Of a DNA stretch of 64,000 nt, positions 57,467 through 64,000 are shown one piece after another. Below the pieces are notes generated by a model. It was not told where the DNA came from, did not search any database, and worked only from the letters and a program-made list of their open reading frames with translations. The translations under genes and the position numbers were made by a program. The stretch spans positions 1-64,000 of the forward strand of contig DATKEN010000074.1 of assembly GCA_035512155.1 (NCBI GenBank). The letters run 5' to 3'. Source of the DNA: JABCYV01 sp035512155 (GTDB taxonomy: Bacteria; Acidobacteriota; Terriglobia; Terriglobales; Acidobacteriaceae). Positions within the stretch are counted from its first letter, which is position 1. Every line of letters starts with the position of its first letter.

Positions 57467-58792
57467 ATGGCTGCTCTCCCCGAACCCTCGTCAATTTTGA
57501 CATTCGCAGAAGCGCGCCACCTGGTGGAGGAGCACGCTGCGCGCCTGCGCCCGCGGGGCAAAGAACTCGTCGACCTGCTTGAGAGTGCCGGACTGGTCCT
57601 GGCTGAGCCAGTAGCTGCCGACCGCAATTTTCCCCCCTTCCCGCGAGCCACGCGCGACGGCTATGCAGTGCGGGCCGCCGACCTGGCTCAGATCCCCGCC
57701 ATACTTGAGGTCGTCGGAGAGATCAAAGCCGGAGCGTCTCCCGAAGCTGCCATCAGGCTGGAACCGGGCCAGAGCGCGGCTATCATGACCGGCGCGCCTG
57801 CACCACCCGGGGCCGATGCCGTAGTGATGGTGGAATACACATCGCGCCACGGCAGCCGAGTCGAGATCACAAAAGGAATCTCTGCCGGAGACAACATCGT
57901 ACCCATTGGCTCGGAGGCCAAGCGCGGCGACCGCCTGCTTTCTCCAGGGGTGCGCTTGGACCATGCGGCTATTGCGGTGGCTGCTTCGGCGGGAAGAAGT
58001 CATTTGCTGATTTACCGCAAACCGCAAATCGCCGTGCTGGCCACGGGCGATGAGATTGTAGATATTGAGGTCCTGCCCGGTCCTAACCAGATCCGCAATT
58101 CCAACAGCTATTCGCTAGCGGCACAAATCCAGGCTGCGGGCGGAGAAGCGGTCTTGTTGCCGATCGCTCCCGATGAACCCGGGCGTCTGCGCGAGTTGAT
58201 CGGCGATGGCTTCGAGTCCGACCTACTACTGCTGACGGGTGGCGTTTCCATGGGAAAATACGACCTCGTCGAGCAAGTGCTGGCTGATTTCCAGGCCGAG
58301 TTTTTCTTTACCGGCGCGCAAATCCAGCCCGGCCGTCCAGTCGTATTCGGGCGCGTCCCATCTAGCTCGGGCGCTCCGGCCCGCGAAGGCGAAGGGCACG
58401 GCTTCAGCCGCGCGGATCAGAAGGCGGACGGGGGCGCGTTAGCCGCTGCTGGGCATACCTATTTCTGTGGTCTACCGGGGAATCCGGTTTCCACCATGGT
58501 CACCTTCGAATTCTTTGCCAGGCCGATTCTGGAAGCCTTGGCCGGGATGACACCGAGGAAACTGATCTTCCTGCACGCGAAGCTTAAATCCGAAATCAAG
58601 ACCAAGCCTGGGCTGAAACGATTCCTGCCCGCAGTCCTGTCGGGAGAATTTGAGCAGGCAGAAGTAGAACTCGTCCGCTGGCAGGGTTCTGGTGATATTG
58701 CAGCGACAGCGCGGGCGAACTGCTACATCGTGATTCCTCCGGACCGCGAAAAGATTCCCGCGGGCGAATGGGTTCCCTTGCTGTTGCGATAA
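57467..58792 (+). CDS. moeA: Molybdopterin molybdenumtransferase
   Basis: A 441-residue enzyme inserting molybdate into adenylylated molybdopterin. Motifs: FPPFPRATRDGYAVRAADL, IMTGAPAPPGADAVVMVEYT, LATGDEIVDI and NSYSLAAQIQ (typical MoeA), LLLLTGGVSMGKYDLV and FCGLPGNPVSTMVTFEFF. Residues ~300–325 (SSGAPAREGEGHGFSRADQK) break the normal GRVP…LPGNPVS link; EGEGHGFSRA is encoded by a dispersed 20-bp repeat also present at 63634. The insertion lies in a surface loop, so the enzyme is probably functional. C-terminal domain IV is intact. Confidence 0.93.
   Translation: MAALPEPSSILTFAEARHLVEEHAARLRPRGKELVDLLESAGLVLAEPVAADRNFPPFPRATRDGYAVRAADLAQIPAILEVVGEIKAGASPEAAIRLEPGQSAAIMTGAPAPPGADAVVMVEYTSRHGSRVEITKGISAGDNIVPIGSEAKRGDRLLSPGVRLDHAAIAVAASAGRSHLLIYRKPQIAVLATGDEIVDIEVLPGPNQIRNSNSYSLAAQIQAAGGEAVLLPIAPDEPGRLRELIGDGFESDLLLLTGGVSMGKYDLVEQVLADFQAEFFFTGAQIQPGRPVVFGRVPSSSGAPAREGEGHGFSRADQKADGGALAAAGHTYFCGLPGNPVSTMVTFEFFARPILEALAGMTPRKLIFLHAKLKSEIKTKPGLKRFLPAVLSGEFEQAEVELVRWQGSGDIAATARANCYIVIPPDREKIPAGEWVPLLLR
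58391..58410. repeat. Dispersed 20-bp repeat translated within moeA
   Basis: GAAGGGCACGGCTTCAGCCG, identical to 63634–63653. In moeA it is read as EGHGFSR within a loop that is absent from typical MoeA. Confidence 0.7.
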
Positions 58793-58877
58793 ATTGCTGA
58801 TTTAGACGCAGAGCTGTTCGAGTCCCGCAAAAGCCGTGAACTTCTTTTCCCAACCGGTGTAGGGCAGCGAAGTTCTT

Positions 58878-61079
58878 TTAAGGAAGCTGCCAGTCGAGCG
58901 CATAGACTTCCTCGGTACTCTCATCGCGCAGGAACAGTGGGGAACCGTCCGGGGTCAGACCATTCCACCAGAAGAAATCCGCCTGCACCCGCCGTGCATC
59001 AATGTCGGCGACGCGCTCCCGCCTGCGATCTGAAACTCGCATCCGAAAAAACGCCGGATCCTTTACATCGAACGATTGAAAGTAGAGATAGATTCCATCT
59101 CGCGACCATGCTGGGCAGCCTTCCGACAAGGGAACGGGTTCCATCCACTTCCGACTGGCGGCCTCGAAGAGCATCAGCTTTTGGCCGTCAGCCGTGGTCG
59201 CGGAGATGTAACGGCCATCAGGAGACCAGCGGGGACAGTACAGCCCTTCTGAGCCGGGCAGCGACGAAATCTGACGGGTCTTAAGATCAAGCAAATGGAT
59301 GGCGGTGGCGGTGGCATCACCAGAGATCTCATCCGGCAGACCGCCGAACACCATCGAATTCCCGTCGGGTGACCAGTCCGGGGCGGCCTGGATATCGTCT
59401 CCAGCCGTTGCTTCCTGTGGGCTCACTCCTCCTTCGAATGGGACGAGATAGATTTTCCATCCCCGACCAGGCTCTCGGCCCATGAAGGCAATCCGCTTGC
59501 TGTCAGGCGACCAGCGCGGCAACATTGCTTCCATCGGAGGGAAGGTCAATTGCAGCCGTTGACTGCCGTCCGTTTTGCTCCGCCACAGCGTCCCCTCGGG
59601 ATATGCAACATAGCTGACCCAATCGCCATCTCCAGAAAAGGCCAGCCCGTTCGCCGAAATTCCGTCCAGATAACGTACAAACTGACGCGACTCTGCGTCA
59701 TATCGCACTAATTCGCCGTGGAGCTTCGAGCCCAGAGCAAAGAGCCTTTTGCCATCTTTACTGGGAAGCGGAAGCGACAAACTCATGGGTCCGGCGGTCA
59801 ACTGCGCCGGTTCGCCCCTGGTTTTAGACCACCAAGCTTCTTTCTCGCGAATCGCCCAAATATCGATCCTGCCGTCACGGGTGGATTGAAAAACAAAGTA
59901 CTTTCCATCCGGAGTCCAATTGCCACAACACTCTGAAGAATGGTTACTCCAGCCTGGCAGGAGAGGGTGCAAGTTAGTGCCATCCCCCGAAACTTCCCAG
60001 AGCGAACTGGTCCCTCTCGTCGGATCGTGCTGGCTGAAACGAAGCACACTTCTGTTGGGGGACCATCGCGGCCAGACCGGCAATCCTGCCACGCTCACCA
60101 GCTTCCGGGCCTCGGTACCATCGCTTTTCGCAACGAACAGATCGTGGCCATGGGTATAGACGATCTGACCGTCGGCGGACCAGGTTGCGTCTTGAGTCAC
60201 ATCGCCAATTCGACGCGGTGAGCCTCCCAGCACCGGAACCACCCAGAGCGGCACTTGGAGTTCATTCGCTAACCACGTGTACACCAGCAAGTGGGATCCG
60301 TCGGGAGAGACACCGAGCACGCCCACGTTAGAAAAGGATGTGGGAACCAGCGCGGTCTCTCCGCCCGCAACTGACACCTGGCCGATAACGACATTGCCAC
60401 CACTGCCCCTTTCTTCCGTGAAGTAGAGACGGGCGCCATCCGTGACGAGTGGCGGCCCGATCGACCCGACCGACAATGCGCTGGCCTTATCTGCATGATC
60501 ATTTGTGATCTGGGTGTAGTTAAGCACTCTCGGTGGCGGCAGTGGAGAAACCGACCGTAGCGCCAGCAGCGCGCCTGCTATCGCCACAAGGATCACCACT
60601 AGAAGGGTTGCAATTGACCGCAGCCGTCGCGTCGCGTCCTTGCTTCCGGCTTCGCCAGATCGGCTCGGCTCGGTGGGGGGCTTCGCCGTCGGCTCCACAG
60701 GAATCTCCGACGCAAGTGGCCGACCGTCGACTGGCGCAATGAATCGGTATCCACGACGATGCAGGGTTTCAATGAACCGAGGATTCTCGGGTTGGTCGCC
60801 CAGCGCCTCACGCAGTTTCTTGATTGCGCTGTTCAGACTGTGATCGAAGTCAACGAATGTATCCGCCGGCCAAAGCCTTCGCTGCACTTCTTCCCGGGTC
60901 ACCATCTCTCCCGGCCGCTCCAACAGCATGGCCAGTACCTGGAAAGGCTGGTCCTGGAGCTTGATCCGAAGGCCGCTTTTGCGTAGTTCCCCTTCCTGGA
61001 GATCAACTTCAAAAACTCCAAAGCGGATGACACGCGGAATTTGAGAGAGCGGCATTGCTGATCGGGACGAGTCTACCAT
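58878..61079 (-). CDS. CadC-like transcriptional regulator with periplasmic TolB-like propeller
   Basis: A 733-residue membrane regulator. An OmpR/CadC-type winged helix occupies ~20–110 (IRFGVFEVDLQEGELRKSG, LQDQPFQVLAMLLERPGEMVTREEVQRRLWP, HSLNSAIKKLREALGDQPENPRFIETLHRRGYRFIAPV). A single membrane helix (~153–176, ATLLVVILVAIAGALLALRSV) precedes a TolB/PD40-type propeller (~190–725; blades such as DGSHLLVYTWLANE, DGKYFVFQSTRDGRIDIWAI, SPDGNSMVFGGLPDE). ToxR/CadC proteins use such periplasmic domains to sense the envelope or ligands. It is divergent from the small exported gene at 61259, which it may control. Length and layout are typical for Acidobacteriota. Confidence 0.92.
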   Translation of the reverse strand: MVDSSRSAMPLSQIPRVIRFGVFEVDLQEGELRKSGLRIKLQDQPFQVLAMLLERPGEMVTREEVQRRLWPADTFVDFDHSLNSAIKKLREALGDQPENPRFIETLHRRGYRFIAPVDGRPLASEIPVEPTAKPPTEPSRSGEAGSKDATRRLRSIATLLVVILVAIAGALLALRSVSPLPPPRVLNYTQITNDHADKASALSVGSIGPPLVTDGARLYFTEERGSGGNVVIGQVSVAGGETALVPTSFSNVGVLGVSPDGSHLLVYTWLANELQVPLWVVPVLGGSPRRIGDVTQDATWSADGQIVYTHGHDLFVAKSDGTEARKLVSVAGLPVWPRWSPNRSVLRFSQHDPTRGTSSLWEVSGDGTNLHPLLPGWSNHSSECCGNWTPDGKYFVFQSTRDGRIDIWAIREKEAWWSKTRGEPAQLTAGPMSLSLPLPSKDGKRLFALGSKLHGELVRYDAESRQFVRYLDGISANGLAFSGDGDWVSYVAYPEGTLWRSKTDGSQRLQLTFPPMEAMLPRWSPDSKRIAFMGREPGRGWKIYLVPFEGGVSPQEATAGDDIQAAPDWSPDGNSMVFGGLPDEISGDATATAIHLLDLKTRQISSLPGSEGLYCPRWSPDGRYISATTADGQKLMLFEAASRKWMEPVPLSEGCPAWSRDGIYLYFQSFDVKDPAFFRMRVSDRRRERVADIDARRVQADFFWWNGLTPDGSPLFLRDESTEEVYALDWQLP

Positions 61080-61187
61080 TGCCTAGTTTTTTTAGCGTAG
61101 GCCTCCTCTAACGATTTTCTAACATAAGTACCCTCTTATCAGCATATTAACTGGCTACAACTCAATCACTCTTAGATCACTTACGGT

Positions 61188-61199
61188 GCATTGCAATGC
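61188..61199. promoter_or_regulatory. 12-bp palindrome upstream of the small exported gene
   Basis: GCATTGCAATGC, a perfect palindrome 60 bp before the start at 61259. It is in the 179-bp divergent space between this gene and the CadC-like regulator and could be an operator. Nothing else is recognised in that gap. Confidence 0.4.
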
Positions 61200-61258
61200 C
61201 CTGGTGAGTATGGGATTTTTGCCCCGAAATCAGCGGTTTCAACCGCGAGGAGAACGAT

Positions 61259-61675
61259 ATGAAGAAACAACAGTGGCAAGTCCTGGTATTTCTTACGCTG
61301 CTTCTGGCAGGTGCATCAGTAGTTGGTGAAACCAACCGTGGAGACCTGAACGTGAACATCCCGTTCGCGTTCGTCGTGGGGAACCAAACGCTTCCCCCTG
61401 GACACTATGTGGTCACGCGCTTTAATGACAGTACGCTTCGCTTCTACAACTCCCAGAGACAGGGCGCGTTTGTGCCAACGCACAGCGTGGAGGGTAAGGC
61501 ACCGGAAAGCGCCGGGAAGATGATTTTCCATCGCTACGGGAACACTTATTTTCTTTTTGAGGTGTGGTCTCCCGCAAAAGGCACTGGACGACAAGTTTTT
61601 ACATCGTGGGCTGAAGAAGAGTTAGCCCGCCAGGGAACCGAGAAGCAGGTTGCAGTCCTACGAATAGCGCAATAG
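61259..61675 (+). CDS. Small exported beta-rich protein
   Basis: A 138-residue exported protein: GAGGAGA before the ATG, signal peptide 1–23 (ASVVGE), then GDLNVNIPFAFVVGNQTLPPGHYVVTR…STLRFYNSQRQGAFVPTHSVEGKAPESAGKMIFHRYGNTYFLFEVWSP and a charged C-terminus. Proteins of this pattern (NIPFAFVVGNQTLPPGHY) are widespread in Acidobacteriota as small exported beta-sandwich-like proteins of unknown role, often beside CadC-type regulators, as here. Confidence 0.78.
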   Translation: MKKQQWQVLVFLTLLLAGASVVGETNRGDLNVNIPFAFVVGNQTLPPGHYVVTRFNDSTLRFYNSQRQGAFVPTHSVEGKAPESAGKMIFHRYGNTYFLFEVWSPAKGTGRQVFTSWAEEELARQGTEKQVAVLRIAQ

Positions 61676-61774
61676 CCGAATGGCGCCCGAGGAGAGATAT
61701 CGCGTAGAGGCGCGGAGCAGGAGCCGCACCTCACGGCTAAGCGCAGCTCGATCAATGTAAGATAAGGTTTCCAG

Positions 61775-62254
61775 ATGACTCGGAAGCTTTCTCACTATGA
61801 CCGCGCCGGACGCGCCAGAATGGTGGACGTTTCCGCCAAGGCAGCGACCAAACGCGAAGCCGAGGCGAGCGCCTTCGTCGTATTGAGGCCTGCCGTGCTG
61901 AAAGCGCTGCCCAGAAATCCCAAGGGCGACCCGCTTGAAGTGGCGCGGCTGGCGGGGATTATGGCTGCCAAACGAACTGCCGATCTGATTCCCATGTGCC
62001 ATCCGCTGCCGCTTTCGCACGTTGCTGTCGAAATGCGGCTGTGCGAGAATGGCGTCGCTATTACCTCAAAAGTTGCGACCACAGCGGTAACCGGAGTGGA
62101 GATGGAAGCGCTGGTGGCGGCCAGCGTGGCCGCGCTGACCGTGTACGATATGTGCAAAGCTCTGGATAAGAGCATCGAAATCCGCGAAATCATGCTGGAG
62201 CGCAAGTCCGGAGGAAAGAGCGGTGATTATGCGCGCGCTCGCAGGAAGTCATAG
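61775..62254 (+). CDS. moaC: Cyclic pyranopterin monophosphate synthase
   Basis: A 159-residue MoaC, acting with MoaA in the first step of molybdenum cofactor synthesis. LSHYDRAGRARMVDVSAKAATKREAEASAFV, AGIMAAKRTADLIPMCHPLPLSHVAVEM (catalytic MCHP) and TTAVTGVEMEALVAASVAALTVYDMCKALDKSI are all conserved, including the Lys of the active site. moaA is not in the window. It is followed by the response-regulator gene (5 bp gap) and moaB/mog. Confidence 0.96.
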   Translation: MTRKLSHYDRAGRARMVDVSAKAATKREAEASAFVVLRPAVLKALPRNPKGDPLEVARLAGIMAAKRTADLIPMCHPLPLSHVAVEMRLCENGVAITSKVATTAVTGVEMEALVAASVAALTVYDMCKALDKSIEIREIMLERKSGGKSGDYARARRKS

Positions 62255-62259
62255 CCTTC

Positions 62260-63027
62260 ATGCTGAATAATGTCAAAGTCCTGCTGGTTGATGACAACCC
62301 TATGGTTCTGGGGTTGCTGCGGGGCGCACTGACGCCGTTGGCTAACGTAACTACCTCAACTGACTCCGCCGACGCGCTGCTCAAGGCGGTCGATGACCCT
62401 CCTGATCTGCTGGTCAGCGATTATCGTATGCCGGGCATGGACGGCCACCAATTGGTGGAAAAACTCAAGAGCCGTCCCAATACCGCGGGGATTTCGGTGA
62501 TCCTCTTAGCCAGCAAAGCCGATATCAGTGAAAAGCTCACTCACCATGAGCCCATCGATGATTTTGTGGAAAAACCGTTCTTCCTGAAGGAAGCCACGCA
62601 CCGCATCAAGCGCGTAATCGACAAAATCGCGCTGGAGAAAATGGCGAAGACAGTGGCGTCGGACGGCGTGCTGCGCGGCAGCCTTTCACAGATGAATGTG
62701 ATCGATTTGGTACAGTCACTGGAAATGGGCCGCAAGAGCTGTGCGCTCACCCTGACCAACAAAGACGAGAAGTGCGAAATGTACGTCAGCGAGGGCCAGG
62801 TGACACACGCGGTTTATGGGTCGCTCGTGGGCGACGCAGCCGTGTTCAAGGTGCTGCGCTGGACGGAAGGCAACTTCCAAATCGATTTCGAGGGTAAGAC
62901 CTCCGAACAGACCACTCAACTCAACACTCAGGGCTTGCTGATGGAAGGCCTGCGCCTGCTCGATGAGTCGGCCAAGCGGGACGGTGACGAAGCGGAGGAG
63001 GAAGAAGATGTCCTCCTCGACTCCTGA
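62260..63027 (+). CDS. Response regulator with DUF4388 (PATAN-type) domain
   Basis: A 255-residue protein. The receiver domain (~5–120) has KVLLVDDNPMVLGLL, phospho-accepting Asp in LLVSDYRMPGMDGHQLV and Lys in FVEKPFFLKEA. A C-terminal DUF4388/PATAN-like domain (~135–225) has GVLRGSLSQMNVIDLVQSLEMGRKSCALTLTN…GQVTHAVYGSLVGDAAVFKVLRWTEGNFQIDFE, and the protein ends in an acidic tail. DUF4388 proteins in delta- and acidobacteria are linked to motility and polarity. It lies between two molybdenum-cofactor genes with minimal spacing and overlaps moaB by 20 bp. Confidence 0.88.
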   Translation: MLNNVKVLLVDDNPMVLGLLRGALTPLANVTTSTDSADALLKAVDDPPDLLVSDYRMPGMDGHQLVEKLKSRPNTAGISVILLASKADISEKLTHHEPIDDFVEKPFFLKEATHRIKRVIDKIALEKMAKTVASDGVLRGSLSQMNVIDLVQSLEMGRKSCALTLTNKDEKCEMYVSEGQVTHAVYGSLVGDAAVFKVLRWTEGNFQIDFEGKTSEQTTQLNTQGLLMEGLRLLDESAKRDGDEAEEEEDVLLDS

Positions 63028-63505
63028 GACTCTCACCGCCGCGGTCCTTACGGTCAGTGACTCCTCGTCGCGGGGTGAGCGAGCTGATCTTTCCGGGCCA
63101 GCTGTGGCGGAAGCGCTCAAGCAACGCAATTTTTCGGTCGTTGCCACCGAGATTGTTCCCGACGAGCAACCCGACATTCAACAAGCGATTCTCCGCCTGG
63201 CAAAAGCCGCGCGTTTCGTGGTGACGACGGGTGGAACCGGAATCACGAAACGCGATGTCACCCCCGAAGCCACGCGGGCGGTGTGCGATCGTCTGCTCGA
63301 GGGCGTGGCTGAGCGCATGCGATCTGAAGGTGCAAAGACAACTCCGTTCGCGGCCCTCAGCCGGGCTATCTGCGGAACCTGTGGAAAATCCCTAGTTCTG
63401 AACCTTCCCGGTAGCCCTCGCGGATCGGTCGAAGCACTGCAAGCGGTGATCGATCTCGTGCCGCACGCACTGGATTTGCTGCATGGAAAGACGAAGCATC
63501 AGTAA
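63008..63505 (+). CDS. Molybdopterin adenylyltransferase (MogA/MoaB family)
   Basis: A 165-residue member of the MoaB/Mog family, which binds molybdopterin and adenylates it. AVLTVSDSSSRGERADLSGPAVAEAL (N-terminal strand and loop), VVTTGGTGITKRDVTPEATRAV (the GGTG motif) and SLVLNLPGSPRGSVEALQAVIDLVPHAL are typical. GGAGGAGGAAG precedes ATG 63008, which overlaps the response-regulator gene by 20 bp. MoaB and Mog cannot be separated reliably by eye; a Mog-type role next to MoeA is plausible. Confidence 0.9.
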   Translation: MSSSTPETLTAAVLTVSDSSSRGERADLSGPAVAEALKQRNFSVVATEIVPDEQPDIQQAILRLAKAARFVVTTGGTGITKRDVTPEATRAVCDRLLEGVAERMRSEGAKTTPFAALSRAICGTCGKSLVLNLPGSPRGSVEALQAVIDLVPHALDLLHGKTKHQ

Positions 63506-63633
63506 GGGTGCTCATGGGCATCGATACCGACTGTTCGCAGCTGACGTATTCGTCTCTGACAGCTTCAAACGCTGGCAGCTCCACTAGTGACAGCTGCGCC
63601 ACTGACTGGTTCACCGCTGCATGGTTCGCCGTG

Positions 63634-63653
63634 GAAGGGCACGGCTTCAGCCG
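63634..63653. repeat. Dispersed 20-bp repeat in the 63506–63804 non-coding stretch
   Basis: GAAGGGCACGGCTTCAGCCG, identical to the segment inside moeA at 58391–58410. The surrounding ~300 bp show no promoter, RNA gene or real ORF that I can support. Confidence 0.65.
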
Positions 63654-63804
63654 TGCCACAAAAGGTCCTGCAACGAAGGGCTTTAGCCCCTGACGGAAGT
63701 CTGGTCGTCTCTCATTCCGGCTCCAACCACTGGCTGCGGCGTGGCCGATCACGTCTCCCCAGGTTTTCGCGTAGACTCCTAGTTTTATCTGCGAGATCAG
63801 CGTC

Positions 63805-64000
63805 TTGAAAACCATCAAGCACATCCTCGCCCGCTATACCGGGTTCCTCTGGGCGTTACTGAAACCACTCGGCGTATGGGGCGTCTTCGCGATCTCCGCT
63901 ATCGATGCCGCATTTTTAGGCTTACCCATAGATGTGGTCGTCGCGACTTATGTCTACCAGGACCGCGCCCGGTTCCTGTTGTATGTGATCATGGCATCGG
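63805..64000 (+). CDS. DedA/VTT-family membrane protein (partial, runs off the end)
   Basis: The first 65 residues: LKTIKHILARYTGFLWALLK, PLGVWGVFAISAIDAAFLGLP, then IDVVVATYVYQDRARFLLYVIMAS. The Gly/Pro-bounded hydrophobic segment with acidic loop residues (SAIDAAFLGLP) matches DedA/YqaA (VTT-domain) proteins, which move or flip lipids such as undecaprenyl phosphate. TTG 63805 is the probable start with weak ribosome-binding support. The remainder of the protein is outside the window. Confidence 0.6.
   Translation, partial: MKTIKHILARYTGFLWALLKPLGVWGVFAISAIDAAFLGLPIDVVVATYVYQDRARFLLYVIMAS

Overview
The window looks like a chromosomal segment of an Acidobacteriota bacterium, most likely the Terriglobia/Terriglobales group. 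The reasons are a large Oar-type TonB-dependent receptor with an N-terminal carboxypeptidase-regulatory-like domain, an ECF sigma factor translationally coupled to a Ser/Thr kinase–NB-ARC–TPR fusion, a CadC-type winged-helix/propeller regulator, several secreted TPR proteins, moderately high GC, and many short palindromic dispersed repeats between genes. The lineage is inferred from gene content, not from a marker-gene tree. No rRNA, tRNA or CRISPR array was found.

Layout. 1–8.4 kb: truncated hypothetical gene, folK, the TonB receptor (reverse), an LssY_C-domain exported protein, an OsmC protein and an exported cupredoxin. 8.4–12.3 kb: ECF sigma factor and the giant kinase/ATPase/TPR protein. 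12.4–17.5 kb: small stress and enzyme genes (DUF4242, OsmC, YciI-like, cupin, ArsR repressor) interrupted by a 2,254-bp IS1-like element with 17-bp inverted repeats, an 8-bp target duplication and three non-transposase genes. 17.6–22.8 kb: GT39-like membrane glycosyltransferase, purN, a four-helix-bundle gene, tyrS, then a REP/RAYT unit and a decayed lipid-kinase remnant. 22.8–36.4 kb: zinc-ribbon membrane protein, sppA, HU/IHF gene, a secreted 7-blade propeller, fabG, GNAT genes, an XRE regulator, purH, a TPR lipoprotein-like protein and a dGTPase, with several broken genes between them. 36.4–45 kb: PQQ-type sugar dehydrogenase, OmpA-like protein, APC permease, a CMD/AhpD-like gene with an in-frame UGA (probable selenoprotein), trmFO and membrane proteins. 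44.7–47.5 kb: a monoheme cytochrome–barrel fusion coupled to a pentaheme cytochrome. 47.5–64 kb: der, a DinG/XPD-like helicase, a B12-binding radical SAM enzyme, queD-queE-queC, a TPR protein, a PilT-like ATPase, molybdenum-cofactor genes (moeA, moaC, moaB/mog), a CadC-like regulator and the start of a DedA/VTT protein.

The genes form several small functional groups: queuosine/7-deazaguanine synthesis (queDEC), molybdopterin synthesis, purine synthesis (purN, purH), respiratory or extracellular electron transfer (the cytochrome pair), and peroxide/organic-hydroperoxide defence (two OsmC proteins and the AhpD-like selenoprotein candidate).

The most striking finding is at 40484–41011 (reverse). 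Two adjacent reading frames that would usually be called separately are one AhpD-like protein whose second redox cysteine is replaced by UGA. The AhpD E–C–C–H spacing is preserved exactly, and a SECIS-like hairpin follows the UGA at a suitable distance. Next in interest are the IS1-like element with cargo genes, the REP/RAYT system with copies at three loci, the cytochrome–barrel/pentaheme pair, the Cys-paired propeller, and a dispersed repeat that is translated inside MoeA.
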